From a virus, in the IMG/VR virus record IMGVR_UViG_3300009176_000069, positions 1 through 26,838 of that record: DNA of 26,838 bases; one strand, 5' to 3'. Shown here in pieces: positions 18,109-25,962 of this stretch. The notes beneath the pieces were generated by a model. It ran no database searches. It was not told where the DNA came from and saw only the letters and a program-made list of their open reading frames with translations. Positions within the stretch are counted from its first letter, which is position 1; each line of letters starts with the position of its first letter. The position numbers and the translations under genes are program-made.

Positions 18109-18837
18109 ATGATTCCAGCACTAGCCACAGCTTATGTCAACCGCCCTGATTTGCTGAACAGGATGTTGTCCAGTGTGGATGCGCCATGCGAGCATCTACT
18201 GGTTGTGAACAACAGCGGAAAACCGCTGCCTCAAACGCGACCAATAGAAGAGTTGTCGCTCGGTGTGAATCTGGGATGCGCGGGCGCATGGAATATGATT
18301 CTGGATCGCGCGTTCAACCAACTCAATTTGCCATGGGTGCTGATTTGCGGCTCGGATATTGAGTGGCAGCCAGGAGACCTGAATACATTTGAGAAGACGG
18401 TGAATGATTTTCCTGAAGCGAGCTTTTTGAATGGCCCTTTGGCGTTTAATCACTTCGTAATTTGCCGTGCTTGTTGGGAAAAGATCGGTGCTTTCTGGGA
18501 GGAGTCATACCCTGCTTTTCTGGAAGACAGCGACTACTGGCAACGCATAAGACGATGCGCAATCAAGGTCGCGGGAGCAGAGGGCTTGTGGACTAAGCAC
18601 GAAGGCAGCGCTAGCCTTAAAGCAGGAGATGAGGAATTTCGATCATTCGTTCGTCAGAGGCACCAGCGAACATGGAGTAAATACGCAGCCAAGTGGGGGT
18701 GTCCTGAATGGAGTAGCGGGCTAGAGACTTTCGCGACTCCATTCAACGAAGGCGGTCCCATAAACGCTTGGAAGCTTTCACCTGAGCGCATGAACGAGCC
18801 TCACTACTACACGGAGAATCCAATTGTCACATGCTGA
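18109..18837 (+). CDS. Glycosyltransferase, GT2-like (242 aa)
   Basis: A GT-A fold transferase. It opens with the usual strand and helix (PALATAYVNRPDLLNRMLSSV), then LLVVNNSG (30-37), NLGCAGAWNMILDRA (54-68), the 'N.G.agA.N.gl..a' block of GT2 enzymes, then the metal site ICGSDIEWQPGD (79-90, SDI in place of the usual DDD) and FLEDSDYWQRI (137-147), the ED acceptor/base motif. It is shorter than most GT2 proteins and lacks membrane helices, so it is cytoplasmic. The stop overlaps the next start by 7 bp (ATGCTGA). Confidence 0.8.
   Translation: MIPALATAYVNRPDLLNRMLSSVDAPCEHLLVVNNSGKPLPQTRPIEELSLGVNLGCAGAWNMILDRAFNQLNLPWVLICGSDIEWQPGDLNTFEKTVNDFPEASFLNGPLAFNHFVICRACWEKIGAFWEESYPAFLEDSDYWQRIRRCAIKVAGAEGLWTKHEGSASLKAGDEEFRSFVRQRHQRTWSKYAAKWGCPEWSSGLETFATPFNEGGPINAWKLSPERMNEPHYYTENPIVTC
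18112..18140 (-). promoter_or_regulatory. Sigma70-like promoter inside the divergent gene
   Basis: Minus strand: TTGACA (18140-18135, perfect), a 17-bp spacer, TGGAAT (18117-18112, 4/6), five bases, then the ATG at 18106. Transcription would begin at or next to the start codon. The whole promoter lies within codons 2-11 of the plus-strand glycosyltransferase at 18109. Confidence 0.6.
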
Positions 18838-19622
18838 TTGAAGTATGGATTCCAGCAATCGGCAACGTGGAAATGTTGCAAGAGTGCATAACTCGTCTGA
18901 TCGAGAATTCTGCACTTCACCAGCATGGCAAACTGGATGTTTACGTGATAGACAACGGAAGCGAGTCTCCGATTGAGTTCGCCCGACTCCGAAACGAGAA
19001 GAACGTCGGCATGGTCGAAGCGTTAGCACAGGCAAAGGCGAATTCTTCAGCGGACATTCTGGTTTATCAACACTCCGATTTCAGGGTGCACGAAAAGGGG
19101 TGGGACGTGAAGATTCGGGACTATTTCATCGCGGACCCAAAGCTTGGTCTTGTTGGAGCTATGGGTGCACAGCAGGCGGACACCAACGGAGGCAGGTCTA
19201 ACTGCTACTGCGCCTTCGATGGTAGCGTTCATGGCCATCCTTGTCCGAAAGGCATCACTCCCGTGGTACTGCTTGACGGCTGTTTCCTTTGCTTCCGAAG
19301 GGCCGCAATGTTCTCTGCCGGAATACCAGAGCTTCCCTTCCCGGTTCACCACTTCCACGATAAACACTGGTCCATGCAGATGGTGAATTCGGGATGGCGG
19401 GTAGGTGTGACTGACCTGAATTGCGCCCATTTGAGCGGCCAAACCTCGTGTCAACCTGAGTGCCAAAAGTCGTTCGAACCCGAAGGTGGTGAGCAGGCAA
19501 TCTACAATGCCGCAGAACGCCAGTACATCGACCGATGGAAATCCATGTTTCCTGTGACCGTGGACCATGACTGGAACTACCGCACTGCCGCCGGTCCAAT
19601 CTTCTGCTCAACCGCACCATGA
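18831..19622 (+). CDS. Glycosyltransferase, GT2-like (263 aa)
   Basis: A second GT2-type enzyme: IEVWIPAIGNVEMLQECITRLIEN, then VYVIDNGSESP (37-47), NVGMVEALAQAKANSSADILVYQHSDFRVHEKGW (58-91) with HSD in place of DxD, then LVGAMGAQQAD, VVLLDGCFLCFRRAAM (a 'dg.....rr' acceptor-site strand) and FHDKHWSMQMVNSGWRVGV, where the family's ED/HD base is expected. The C-terminal third has several Cys and His and is less typical. It differs enough from its neighbour that the two probably add different sugars or linkages. It is coupled to the genes on both sides. Confidence 0.8.
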   Translation: MLIEVWIPAIGNVEMLQECITRLIENSALHQHGKLDVYVIDNGSESPIEFARLRNEKNVGMVEALAQAKANSSADILVYQHSDFRVHEKGWDVKIRDYFIADPKLGLVGAMGAQQADTNGGRSNCYCAFDGSVHGHPCPKGITPVVLLDGCFLCFRRAAMFSAGIPELPFPVHHFHDKHWSMQMVNSGWRVGVTDLNCAHLSGQTSCQPECQKSFEPEGGEQAIYNAAERQYIDRWKSMFPVTVDHDWNYRTAAGPIFCSTAP

Positions 19623-20143
19623 AATTCGACATCACACAGTTAAACTCGGCGACTAAAGGATTAGAGTCGTTCCTAAAGTTCATAGTTCAGGTGAAGCGCC
19701 CTGAAATTACCGTGGAACTTGGGGTAGACGAGGGCTATTCACTATTCAATATCGCCCTTCCTGAAATCGGACTAGTGTACGGCGTGGATGACTTCAACGG
19801 CTCGTTCCACATGGGAAAGGGGCATGAGAAGAAGCTTCGCATCGAACAGAACGCGCTGCCAAACATGCGCCTTATTGACCGTGACTTTCGTTCGGCGTCG
19901 GTGGAGTGGAGTGGAGGATCCGTCCAACTGCTATTCATAGACGGCAACCACGATTACGACGACGTGCGCGAGTGTTGGGAGGATTGGATTCAGTTTGTGC
20001 CGGTCGGAGGCATCATTCTATTCCACGACACCAGAAGCTACCCAGACGGTGCTGGCCGATTCTTCCGAGAGCGTTGCGCCGAATATCCAAACTACGAGAT
20101 CGAGCATTCACACGGACTCGGCGTGATCGTCAAAGACAAATGA
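19619..20143 (+). CDS. Class I SAM-dependent methyltransferase (174 aa)
   Basis: A Rossmann-fold methyltransferase of the Methyltransf_24 kind, often found in glycan and antibiotic clusters. Motif I is VELGVDEGYS (32-41), the acidic ribose-binding end is YGVDDF (54-59), and LLFIDGNHDYDDVRECWEDW (104-123) is the signature of this group, followed by GGIILFHDTRS (130-140). The usual N-terminal cap is short. It sits between glycosyltransferases with an ATGA overlap on each side, suggesting that it methylates the same glycan (for example O-methyl capping). The acceptor is unknown. Confidence 0.8.
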   Translation: MKFDITQLNSATKGLESFLKFIVQVKRPEITVELGVDEGYSLFNIALPEIGLVYGVDDFNGSFHMGKGHEKKLRIEQNALPNMRLIDRDFRSASVEWSGGSVQLLFIDGNHDYDDVRECWEDWIQFVPVGGIILFHDTRSYPDGAGRFFRERCAEYPNYEIEHSHGLGVIVKDK

Positions 20144-20778
20144 TCGAGCGAAAAATATTCACATGTTGGTTGGGTGGACAGCCGCCAGAGCGTATCCGAA
20201 AGCTCATAGACGATGCGCGCAGGATAAACGAGAAGGCCGGATGGAAGTACACATTCTACGGCAAGGAAGTGCTCGACCGTTATCAGGCTGATCCGTACGT
20301 GAAGCTGCTGCTCCAAAAGGGCGAGAAAATCGCGTTCGTGGTGGATCGAATTCGGCTCTTACTGGCGCGTGACGAGGGAGGATTCTGGGTGGATGCTGAT
20401 GCACAGTTCATCAAGTCGATGGCGCTACTGAATGTGGTGTGCGAGCGGCCAGATGTGGACTTCATCACGGGGCTTCGTAATCCGTGGCGTCCGCATCTTG
20501 GAATTGGACGTGGAATCCCCCTGGTAGACAATACGGCATTTGGAAGCGCCAAGGGTGGTCAAATGGTGAAGCGGATTCTCGACCTCTACAAACCTGAGAC
20601 GCCAAAGCAGACCGGACAGACGTTCGGCATGGAGGTACTTCGCACGGCAGACCAAAACACTGTGCTGTTGAATTTCAGGTATTTCTACGCTATGAACGAT
20701 CAGATTTCTCCTGAGACGATCATTTTGCATGACCAGTCGAACCTACATTCGTGGAAGGATGAACTACCAAAAATCTGA
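20140..20778 (+). CDS. Glycosyltransferase with DxD (GT32-like, 212 aa)
   Basis: Resembles the 'Gly_transf_sug'/capsular polysaccharide type: KIFTCWLGGQPPERI at the start, FVVDRIRLLLARDEGGFWVDADAQFI (66-91) with a typical 'sD..R...L...GG.y.D.D' core and DAD metal motif at 85-87, then VDNTAFGSAKGGQMVKRIL, which matches the later 'n...a...hp....l' block. The start at 20140 gives ATGA with the methyltransferase; a longer reading from 19906 is a shadow of it. It completes the glycan block. The stop shares a base with the next start (TGATG). Confidence 0.75.
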   Translation: MIERKIFTCWLGGQPPERIRKLIDDARRINEKAGWKYTFYGKEVLDRYQADPYVKLLLQKGEKIAFVVDRIRLLLARDEGGFWVDADAQFIKSMALLNVVCERPDVDFITGLRNPWRPHLGIGRGIPLVDNTAFGSAKGGQMVKRILDLYKPETPKQTGQTFGMEVLRTADQNTVLLNFRYFYAMNDQISPETIILHDQSNLHSWKDELPKI

Positions 20779-21083
20779 TGCTTCGCTTTCAAAATCCAAA
20801 CGGTCTTCAGGTGATTCCTCGCTCCTATTACGGGACGCTTCCTAACGGTGAGAAGTTCCGCATTGTATGGAATAACGCTATCCAGTCGTGGGAATCGTTT
20901 TACGCCACTGTTCGAAGCACGCTTTCGGCGAATAGCGTAACTAACCTTCCGAGCGAGGCGGATGTGATGGATTTCATCTGCCGACACGTCCCCCAAGGCT
21001 GTGTTGGAGATCCTCCTGATTTCACGCCAGTCTACACTCAGCATAACACTGGAGAATGCTCGTCATGCGGGAAACAATTCTGA
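20778..21083 (+). CDS. Hypothetical protein (101 aa)
   Basis: Unrecognised. It starts with a beta-rich part (MLRFQNPNGLQVIPRSYYGTLPNGEKFRIVWNN), then a helical part with IQSWESFYATVRSTLSAN, then EADVMDFICRHVPQGCVGDPPDF, ending in a CSSCGKQF zinc-knuckle-like pair. The pattern 'PRE.Vmd.ic...p.gC' near the end occurs in some small phage proteins. Its function is unknown. It is coupled to the gene before it by TGATG and overlapped by the next by 28 bp. Confidence 0.6.
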   Translation: MLRFQNPNGLQVIPRSYYGTLPNGEKFRIVWNNAIQSWESFYATVRSTLSANSVTNLPSEADVMDFICRHVPQGCVGDPPDFTPVYTQHNTGECSSCGKQF

Positions 21084-21361
21084 AACTCTTTCCACTGATG
21101 ATTCTGAATGCTCTTGTGATAATTGGAGTCCACAAGGCGACCAGAGTCGGTGAAGTAGGGGAGCCCATTGCGCGCAAACTGGATGATCCCGACTGGCTGC
21201 GAAAGCCCACCATTGGCTGTATGCCATGTATGCCTAGTGTCTGGGGAACACTCGTGTTTTGGACCATCGGGCCGCGCAACTGGCTTCTGTGGCCGTTTTA
21301 CGTGCTCGCTTTGAGCGGCCTTATGAGGTTTGTTGTGCAGATCGACCATAAATTGAAATGA
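21056..21361 (+). CDS. Membrane protein before portal (101 aa)
   Basis: A predicted integral membrane protein with hydrophobic segments at about residues 9-27 (ILKLFPLMILNALVIIGVH) and 60-97 (one or two helices around SVWGTLVFWTIGPRNWLLWPFYVLALSGL), and a GCMPCMP motif between them. An ATG at 21065 has GGAGA nine bases upstream and may be the true start. The stop overlaps the portal start as ATGA. The location directly before the portal gene is odd for a membrane protein; a holin role is possible. Confidence 0.6.
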   Translation: MLVMRETILKLFPLMILNALVIIGVHKATRVGEVGEPIARKLDDPDWLRKPTIGCMPCMPSVWGTLVFWTIGPRNWLLWPFYVLALSGLMRFVVQIDHKLK

Positions 21362-23958
21362 GCACCGAACTTGCCGTAGCCCCCAACACGGACCTCGCAT
21401 CAGGTCATCAACCCGCAACTATCTCCGCGAAGGGCAAGCCGCCAAAGGCAAGGTTTACGACCGCTCAAGGGCTCTGGTCCTGTTACCAGCAATCCCTTCA
21501 GGAAAGCCTCAAGAACGATCTTCGGCTCACTGACATTCGCTCTCTGTACGACGGGATGCGGCTCGAACTGGATACGATCTCCAACCAGCAATGCGGCAAC
21601 GCGGGCGAGCTTCCGAACATCAATCTGCGCAAGTTCGGAGCGAAGATTAAGACCTACGTTGGTAATTTCACCCAACTGGACTGTGGGGCGGATTTCATCG
21701 CGGATGTGCGGGTGAAGATGAAGTATTGCAAGAGCCCGACCGAAAAGACGCTCTGGGAACAGCAACTCACAGGGTTCTTTTCCGAGGCGTTCGCCGAATG
21801 GGACCCGGACTGCAACTCGATGGCCCAATACGTGATGGAATCGACGGTTCGGAACATTCAGATGGCCCTGTTCGGAATCGGTTGCGCCTTCTTCCGTGAT
21901 CAGTGGGATTGGCGCTTCATAGCGGTGCCGACGCGCTCCGTTAGGGTGCCGAATGGTACGAAGATCAGTCTTCGGAACCATTCGATGATGTTCGTCAACA
22001 AGACCTACACTGCCACCGAGTTGTGGGATAAACGGAAGTGCGACGGCTGGAACGAGCAGGTGATCATCGAATTCCTCTACAACCACTTAGGTGAAGGTGA
22101 TGTTGGGCTCGGTGGTGAGCGAATGACGCTGGCAGCGTGGCAAAACTGGCTTCGCAACAACGAGACTTATTACCAGCGTGATTTCCGACAAATCTACCTT
22201 GTGCACGGCTACGTGCAGGAGTTCAACGAGTACCGGGAACAGAACGGTGTCAGCCAATACGTGATTGACGAGTACATGCAGACCGCCTCGTTCCTGTACC
22301 AGAAGGAGCGGGAATATGCGTCGATCTCGAATGTACTGATTCCGTTTGCCGATGATCCTTCTCCAGAGGGCGATTGGCACGGCGTCAAAGGCTACGGCGA
22401 CGAACTGTACGACCTGTGTCATTTCCAGAATCTCTACTGGAACCACATGGCCACGATGGCGCTGATCAGCAGCACGCCGATGTGGCAGGGTGCCACGCAG
22501 GACGACCGAAACCGGCTCTCGCAGATCGTCTGGAGTCGGCTCGGTATGTTGGCCCCAAACTTACAACTCGTTCAGGTCAAGTTGAACGTGGATCTCGGTG
22601 GATGCGCTACGATCTTTGAGGCATCTGACCGTATCCTGAACGAAATCAGCCGCACCTATCCGGTGGGTGATACCGTGGACGCCAAGACCAAGACCGCCAC
22701 GCAAGAGACCTTTGACCGGCAGGATGAGAGTCAGATGACCGGTCTTCAACTCCTGGTTTACCGCACAAACGGACTCTATCGACTCTTCACGGAGATGTAC
22801 CGGCGCGTGACCCGAAAAGGGTATCCCGACCGCTGGCCTGGAGGTAAGGCCGCACAGAACTTCAGGGATAAGTGCAAGGCTGTCGGGATTCCGCCTGAGT
22901 GCTACACGGACCCGCAGAGCGTACGGGCAACCCGTAAGGGTGGCAGCGGCAACAACGCGCTCGATGCTCAGAAAGCGCTTGGAATCCTCAAGGTTGCCAC
23001 TCCCGGCCAAGGTCAGGCCAATGCCAAGAAGCTTTTCATTGCCTCCACTGCCGGATGGGATCAGGTTACGGCATACTATCAGGATGTACCGCCGCAAGAC
23101 TCCGACGACGAGGCAATTACGCTGGAGAACGCCCTGTTCGGCCTTGGGCAACTTACGACCGCTCAGAGCTACCAGAACCACCAGAAGCACCTTGGTACTC
23201 CAGACCCGCAAGGACCGGGGCATCTGAGCCTTATATCTGCCTCTCGGATGGCGGCGATGCAGCTTCAACAGCAAGGCGTCAAGAACCACTTGGAAGACGC
23301 GCAGCGGCTCTCCCGTACGATGGACGCCACGGTTCGGCATTGCGCGGAGCACATGCAATATATGGGACAGCTTTTGGCCTTCAACGATGACCCGGACCTG
23401 AAGACGATGGTCAAGGAACTGAATCAGGTTATCACCGTGTTCACGAAGTTCGCCACGGAGTTCGACCGTACGGTTGCGAAGGCAGCGCAGGAACAACAGC
23501 AGCAAGCCCCGCAGATGGCGGTGGAAGACCAGATCAAACTCGACAAGTGGAACGTCGAGAAACAAATCATGCTGCAAAAGGCGCAGATGGAGCTTCAGAT
23601 TCACGAGGCGTCCCAGAAGCTCAAGCTTGGCCAGATCGCAGAGCGCAGCATGGCCAAGATGCACGTCAGCGAGCAGGAGCACCTACAGAAGCTTGGAAAC
23701 ATGGGAGAGGCGACTCTTACCGAGAACCAAATCTCACGAACCCAAGCTGCCGTCGATGCCGCCGCGCAGATCCAGCAAAACCTCCAATCCACCCATCACA
23801 ATGCCGTCGCCAACGCCCAGGAACTTGCGCAAACGTCTCAGCAACACGAGCAGGAAATGCAGCAGTCCCAAGCGGAGCACGAACAAAACATCGCCCAAAC
23901 CAGAGCGGAACATAATGTCAAACTTGAACAGCAATCCCCAGAGCCTACCGGAGAGTGA
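21358..23958 (+). CDS. Portal protein (head-tail connector), 866 aa
   Basis: A large podovirus-type portal, predicted to form the dodecameric ring through which DNA is packaged. Recognisable parts: an N-terminal wing (residues about 30-330), the stem/clip region around YDLCHFQNLYWNHMATMALISSTPMWQG, and the crown region with TYPVGDTVDAKTKTATQETFDRQDESQMTGLQLLVYRTNGLYRLFTEMYRRV. The last 180 residues or so are Gln/His/Glu-rich coiled coil (for example QQQQQAPQMAVEDQIKL) and form an extended barrel or tail. Most short-tailed portals are 500-750 residues, so this is long. It directly precedes the scaffold-type protein as expected. Confidence 0.85.
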   Translation: MSTELAVAPNTDLASGHQPATISAKGKPPKARFTTAQGLWSCYQQSLQESLKNDLRLTDIRSLYDGMRLELDTISNQQCGNAGELPNINLRKFGAKIKTYVGNFTQLDCGADFIADVRVKMKYCKSPTEKTLWEQQLTGFFSEAFAEWDPDCNSMAQYVMESTVRNIQMALFGIGCAFFRDQWDWRFIAVPTRSVRVPNGTKISLRNHSMMFVNKTYTATELWDKRKCDGWNEQVIIEFLYNHLGEGDVGLGGERMTLAAWQNWLRNNETYYQRDFRQIYLVHGYVQEFNEYREQNGVSQYVIDEYMQTASFLYQKEREYASISNVLIPFADDPSPEGDWHGVKGYGDELYDLCHFQNLYWNHMATMALISSTPMWQGATQDDRNRLSQIVWSRLGMLAPNLQLVQVKLNVDLGGCATIFEASDRILNEISRTYPVGDTVDAKTKTATQETFDRQDESQMTGLQLLVYRTNGLYRLFTEMYRRVTRKGYPDRWPGGKAAQNFRDKCKAVGIPPECYTDPQSVRATRKGGSGNNALDAQKALGILKVATPGQGQANAKKLFIASTAGWDQVTAYYQDVPPQDSDDEAITLENALFGLGQLTTAQSYQNHQKHLGTPDPQGPGHLSLISASRMAAMQLQQQGVKNHLEDAQRLSRTMDATVRHCAEHMQYMGQLLAFNDDPDLKTMVKELNQVITVFTKFATEFDRTVAKAAQEQQQQAPQMAVEDQIKLDKWNVEKQIMLQKAQMELQIHEASQKLKLGQIAERSMAKMHVSEQEHLQKLGNMGEATLTENQISRTQAAVDAAAQIQQNLQSTHHNAVANAQELAQTSQQHEQEMQQSQAEHEQNIAQTRAEHNVKLEQQSPEPTGE

Positions 23959-24118
23959 ACCCGAAGACATTTCGATGCAGATCATCACTGCAAATGATAT
24001 GATCGTAATCGGATTCGAGCAGCCACTGTCCTACATCCAACTCACCCCGAACGCCGCAATCGACATGGCCAATGCGGTGCTGAAAGCGGCCCGTCAAATC
24101 AACCGTCAACTGAACTGA
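23915..24118 (+). CDS. Hypothetical protein overlapping portal end (67 aa)
   Basis: A small protein in a different frame from the portal, starting inside its last 44 bp. The N-terminal 20 residues are polar (NLNSNPQSLPESEPED); the second half is a typical fold fragment, MQIITANDMIVIGFEQPLSYIQLTPNAAIDMANAVLKAARQ, with a strand, a loop and an amphipathic helix. An ATG at the MQIIT Met is a possible alternative start. Its function is unknown. The stop shares a base with the next start (TGATG). Confidence 0.6.
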   Translation: MSNLNSNPQSLPESEPEDISMQIITANDMIVIGFEQPLSYIQLTPNAAIDMANAVLKAARQINRQLN

Positions 24119-24384
24119 TGACCCTATCGCAACTCCATCAACTCCCCGACTTCAAGAAGCTCTACCAAGATGAGCGTTTCAAGGGCGCGGTCGCGAATCT
24201 ACGCTCTCAGATTCCGCGCCATAAGGAGACCAGCGGCGATTGGTTCAACGGCTGGCATGACGCCATCGACCGGCTGATGGCTCTGGAGATACCGCCTGAC
24301 CCCGAGAAACCGCCAACAGTGGAGCGCGGTCTCAATTACCGCACCGAGTTCACCCCTAAAAATATCCCAATCTCCGCAACCTAA
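24118..24384 (+). CDS. Hypothetical protein between portal and scaffold (88 aa)
   Basis: Unrecognised helical protein: MTLSQLHQLPDFKKLYQDERFKGAVANLRSQIPRHKE, then DWFNGWHDAIDRLMALEIPPDPEKPP and a proline-rich end. The conserved position between portal and scaffold suggests a small head or assembly protein. The TGATG junction supports the start; the next gene begins 3 bp after its stop. Confidence 0.6.
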   Translation: MTLSQLHQLPDFKKLYQDERFKGAVANLRSQIPRHKETSGDWFNGWHDAIDRLMALEIPPDPEKPPTVERGLNYRTEFTPKNIPISAT

Positions 24385-24387
24385 TCT

Positions 24388-25545
24388 ATGCCCGAAGTCG
24401 CTGAAAGCCCTGCTGTTACTCCCGAAACCAAGCCAATTCCCGAAGGCGAGGATTACACGCCGCTGGCAAGCCTGCTGGTCAACACGGCTCCCAAGCCCGA
24501 TGGAACGCCACGGACAGCGCCGGTCAAGGAAGAGCCGTCTGGTGAACTTCCAAGGCCGATAGTCGCCAAGCCTGAACCTAAGCCAGCGGAGGCTGACAAG
24601 CTCAAGCGCGAGGATTACAAGAAGCTCGAAGAACGCGCCAAGAAAGCCGAGTCCGACTTCGCGGCGTTACAGAGCAGCAAGGGCGAGCACGAGAAGCGCA
24701 TCGCTGACCTTGAGGCGGCACTGGCGGCATCCAAGAGCGCAGCCGGTAACGTCGATGGACTGAAGCTCACCCTGACGGAGCGCGACAACGAGATTCGGAG
24801 GCTACAGGAAGAACTGCGAACCGCCGACATCCGGCGTGACCCGGAGTTTGAGGCGAAGTTCGAACACGGCCTAAAGTTCCACGTGGAACGCATGACCGAA
24901 ATCGGAGGAACAGTCGTGGAGAAGACCGAGATTGAGCGGTTGATCCGGCTCGGGGACGACGACAAGCTTGCGGAAGTACGCGAAGCTCTCAGCCCCGGTC
25001 AAAAGGTAAAGTGGGACGCGGCACGGCTCAAGATCGAAGAACTTTCCACTGAGAAGGAGCAGTTGCTGAAGCGCTCCGATGAGACGTGGAAGACCCTGCA
25101 AGAGCAACGGCGGCAGAAGCAACTTCAGAACGCCCGCAGTCAGGGTGAGCAGACTCTAACCATCGGCAACGGCATCGTGCAGAAGATTTTCAGTTCGATT
25201 CCGCCGATTCAGGAAGATTCTGAGCTACGAGACGAATGCAAGGCACTTGTGCGCGGCGTGTCGGGATTCGAAGGAGCAGAGCAGTGGACAACGGAGAAGA
25301 TGATGGAGTCGTTGGTGATGCGGACGGTTCTCAACAAAATCGCGATGGCTCAAAACGCGGCCATTGAAGGACTTACCAAAGAGAAAGAGGAAGCCGCCGA
25401 AAAGATCAAATCTCTGGAAGAAGTTCTAAAGAGCCGTGGAATCAGCGTCAACGGCGACAGCGAGAACTACAAGGGACCTCCCGTGAACGAAGATCCTTAT
25501 GCGGGCGATGAACCTTTGGCGTCCAAACTGGTAGTCAGACGCTAG
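24388..25545 (+). CDS. Coiled-coil protein, predicted head scaffold (385 aa)
   Basis: A highly charged protein built of long helices. After a Pro/Glu-rich, disordered N-terminus (1-70), coiled coils run over about 75-150 and 210-250 (EDYKKLEERAKKAESDF, EKRIADLEAALAASKS, ELSTEKEQLLKRSDETWKTLQEQ). There is a small domain near 260-330 and another coil at 330-360 (TKEKEEAAEKIKSLEEVL). This composition, the size and the position after the portal are typical of phage scaffolding proteins that guide capsid assembly. No protease motif is seen. The capsid gene that usually follows is absent; instead a minus-strand operon converges on it. Confidence 0.7.
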   Translation: MPEVAESPAVTPETKPIPEGEDYTPLASLLVNTAPKPDGTPRTAPVKEEPSGELPRPIVAKPEPKPAEADKLKREDYKKLEERAKKAESDFAALQSSKGEHEKRIADLEAALAASKSAAGNVDGLKLTLTERDNEIRRLQEELRTADIRRDPEFEAKFEHGLKFHVERMTEIGGTVVEKTEIERLIRLGDDDKLAEVREALSPGQKVKWDAARLKIEELSTEKEQLLKRSDETWKTLQEQRRQKQLQNARSQGEQTLTIGNGIVQKIFSSIPPIQEDSELRDECKALVRGVSGFEGAEQWTTEKMMESLVMRTVLNKIAMAQNAAIEGLTKEKEEAAEKIKSLEEVLKSRGISVNGDSENYKGPPVNEDPYAGDEPLASKLVVRR

Positions 25546-25565
25546 ACATACGTGGATGAGTCTGA

Positions 25566-25581
25566 GCAGCGATTACGCTGC
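25566..25581. repeat. Perfect hairpin between convergent units
   Basis: GCAGCG (25566-25571) / CGCTGC (25576-25581) with loop ATTA, 20 bp after the scaffold stop. There is no T-tract on either strand, so an intrinsic terminator is not supported, though it could stabilise the 3' end. The rest of the 122-bp gap to the minus-strand gene shows nothing else. Confidence 0.4.
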
Positions 25582-25667
25582 ATGATCTGGTGGCTACAAG
25601 ACCGAACCCTGCGCAGCAATTTCGAGGTTACGCGGGATGCTGTGCTGGCGGAATTGCGGGCGTCCAG

Positions 25668-25961
25668 TCAACCCTGCTCCGCTTCCATTCGGTCTTGGCA
25701 TTCGCGGCAGATGCAGATGCCTCCCGAAGTAACGTCCTCTTCACCCGACAGCAATTTGTCGCGAATCTCTGGAGTCAATCCCATCTCTTGTAATTCGTAA
25801 TCGCTCTTCGTTTCCAGTTCTTCAGGCGTAACCGAAACCATTTCTTCCGCCTGTTCCTCTGGGACTACAGCTGCCGACCAGTGGACCTCTACCATTGAAT
25901 CAGGGTCAGGGTCAAATTGCTTTCCGCATTCCGAGCATGTGAATTGGAGTTCGTCGCTCAT
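25668..25961 (-). CDS. Acidic zinc-binding hypothetical protein (97 aa)
   Basis: A strongly acidic protein with CSECGKQFDPDPDS at residues 9-22 and a second pair near the C-terminus (GGICICRECQDRMEAEQG), together a plausible four-Cys zinc site. The middle is rich in Glu (VVPEEQAEEMVSVTPEELETKSDYELQEMGL). Last gene of the right-hand minus operon. Its function is unknown; zinc fingers with acidic middles can act as protein-binding inhibitors, but there is no direct sign of this. Confidence 0.65.
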   Translation of the reverse strand: MSDELQFTCSECGKQFDPDPDSMVEVHWSAAVVPEEQAEEMVSVTPEELETKSDYELQEMGLTPEIRDKLLSGEEDVTSGGICICRECQDRMEAEQG

Positions 25962-25962
25962 A

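Noticed and set aside
21400-22086. A 228-codon minus-strand frame within portal
   Set aside because: Antisense shadow of portal, with no recognisable motif.
22561-23682. A 373-codon open frame on the minus strand opposite the portal gene
   Set aside because: It is a Leu/Arg/Val-rich mirror of the portal coding sequence, caused by strong codon bias on the plus strand. No domain is visible and it would lie wholly inside portal.
25566-25581. Intrinsic terminator for the scaffold operon
   Set aside because: The hairpin is perfect but has no following T-tract in either direction, so it is listed only as a hairpin.
25552-25800. Plus-strand frames at 25552 and 25590 after the scaffold
   Set aside because: Both overlap the zinc-binding minus gene at 25668-25961 and show no conserved pattern.
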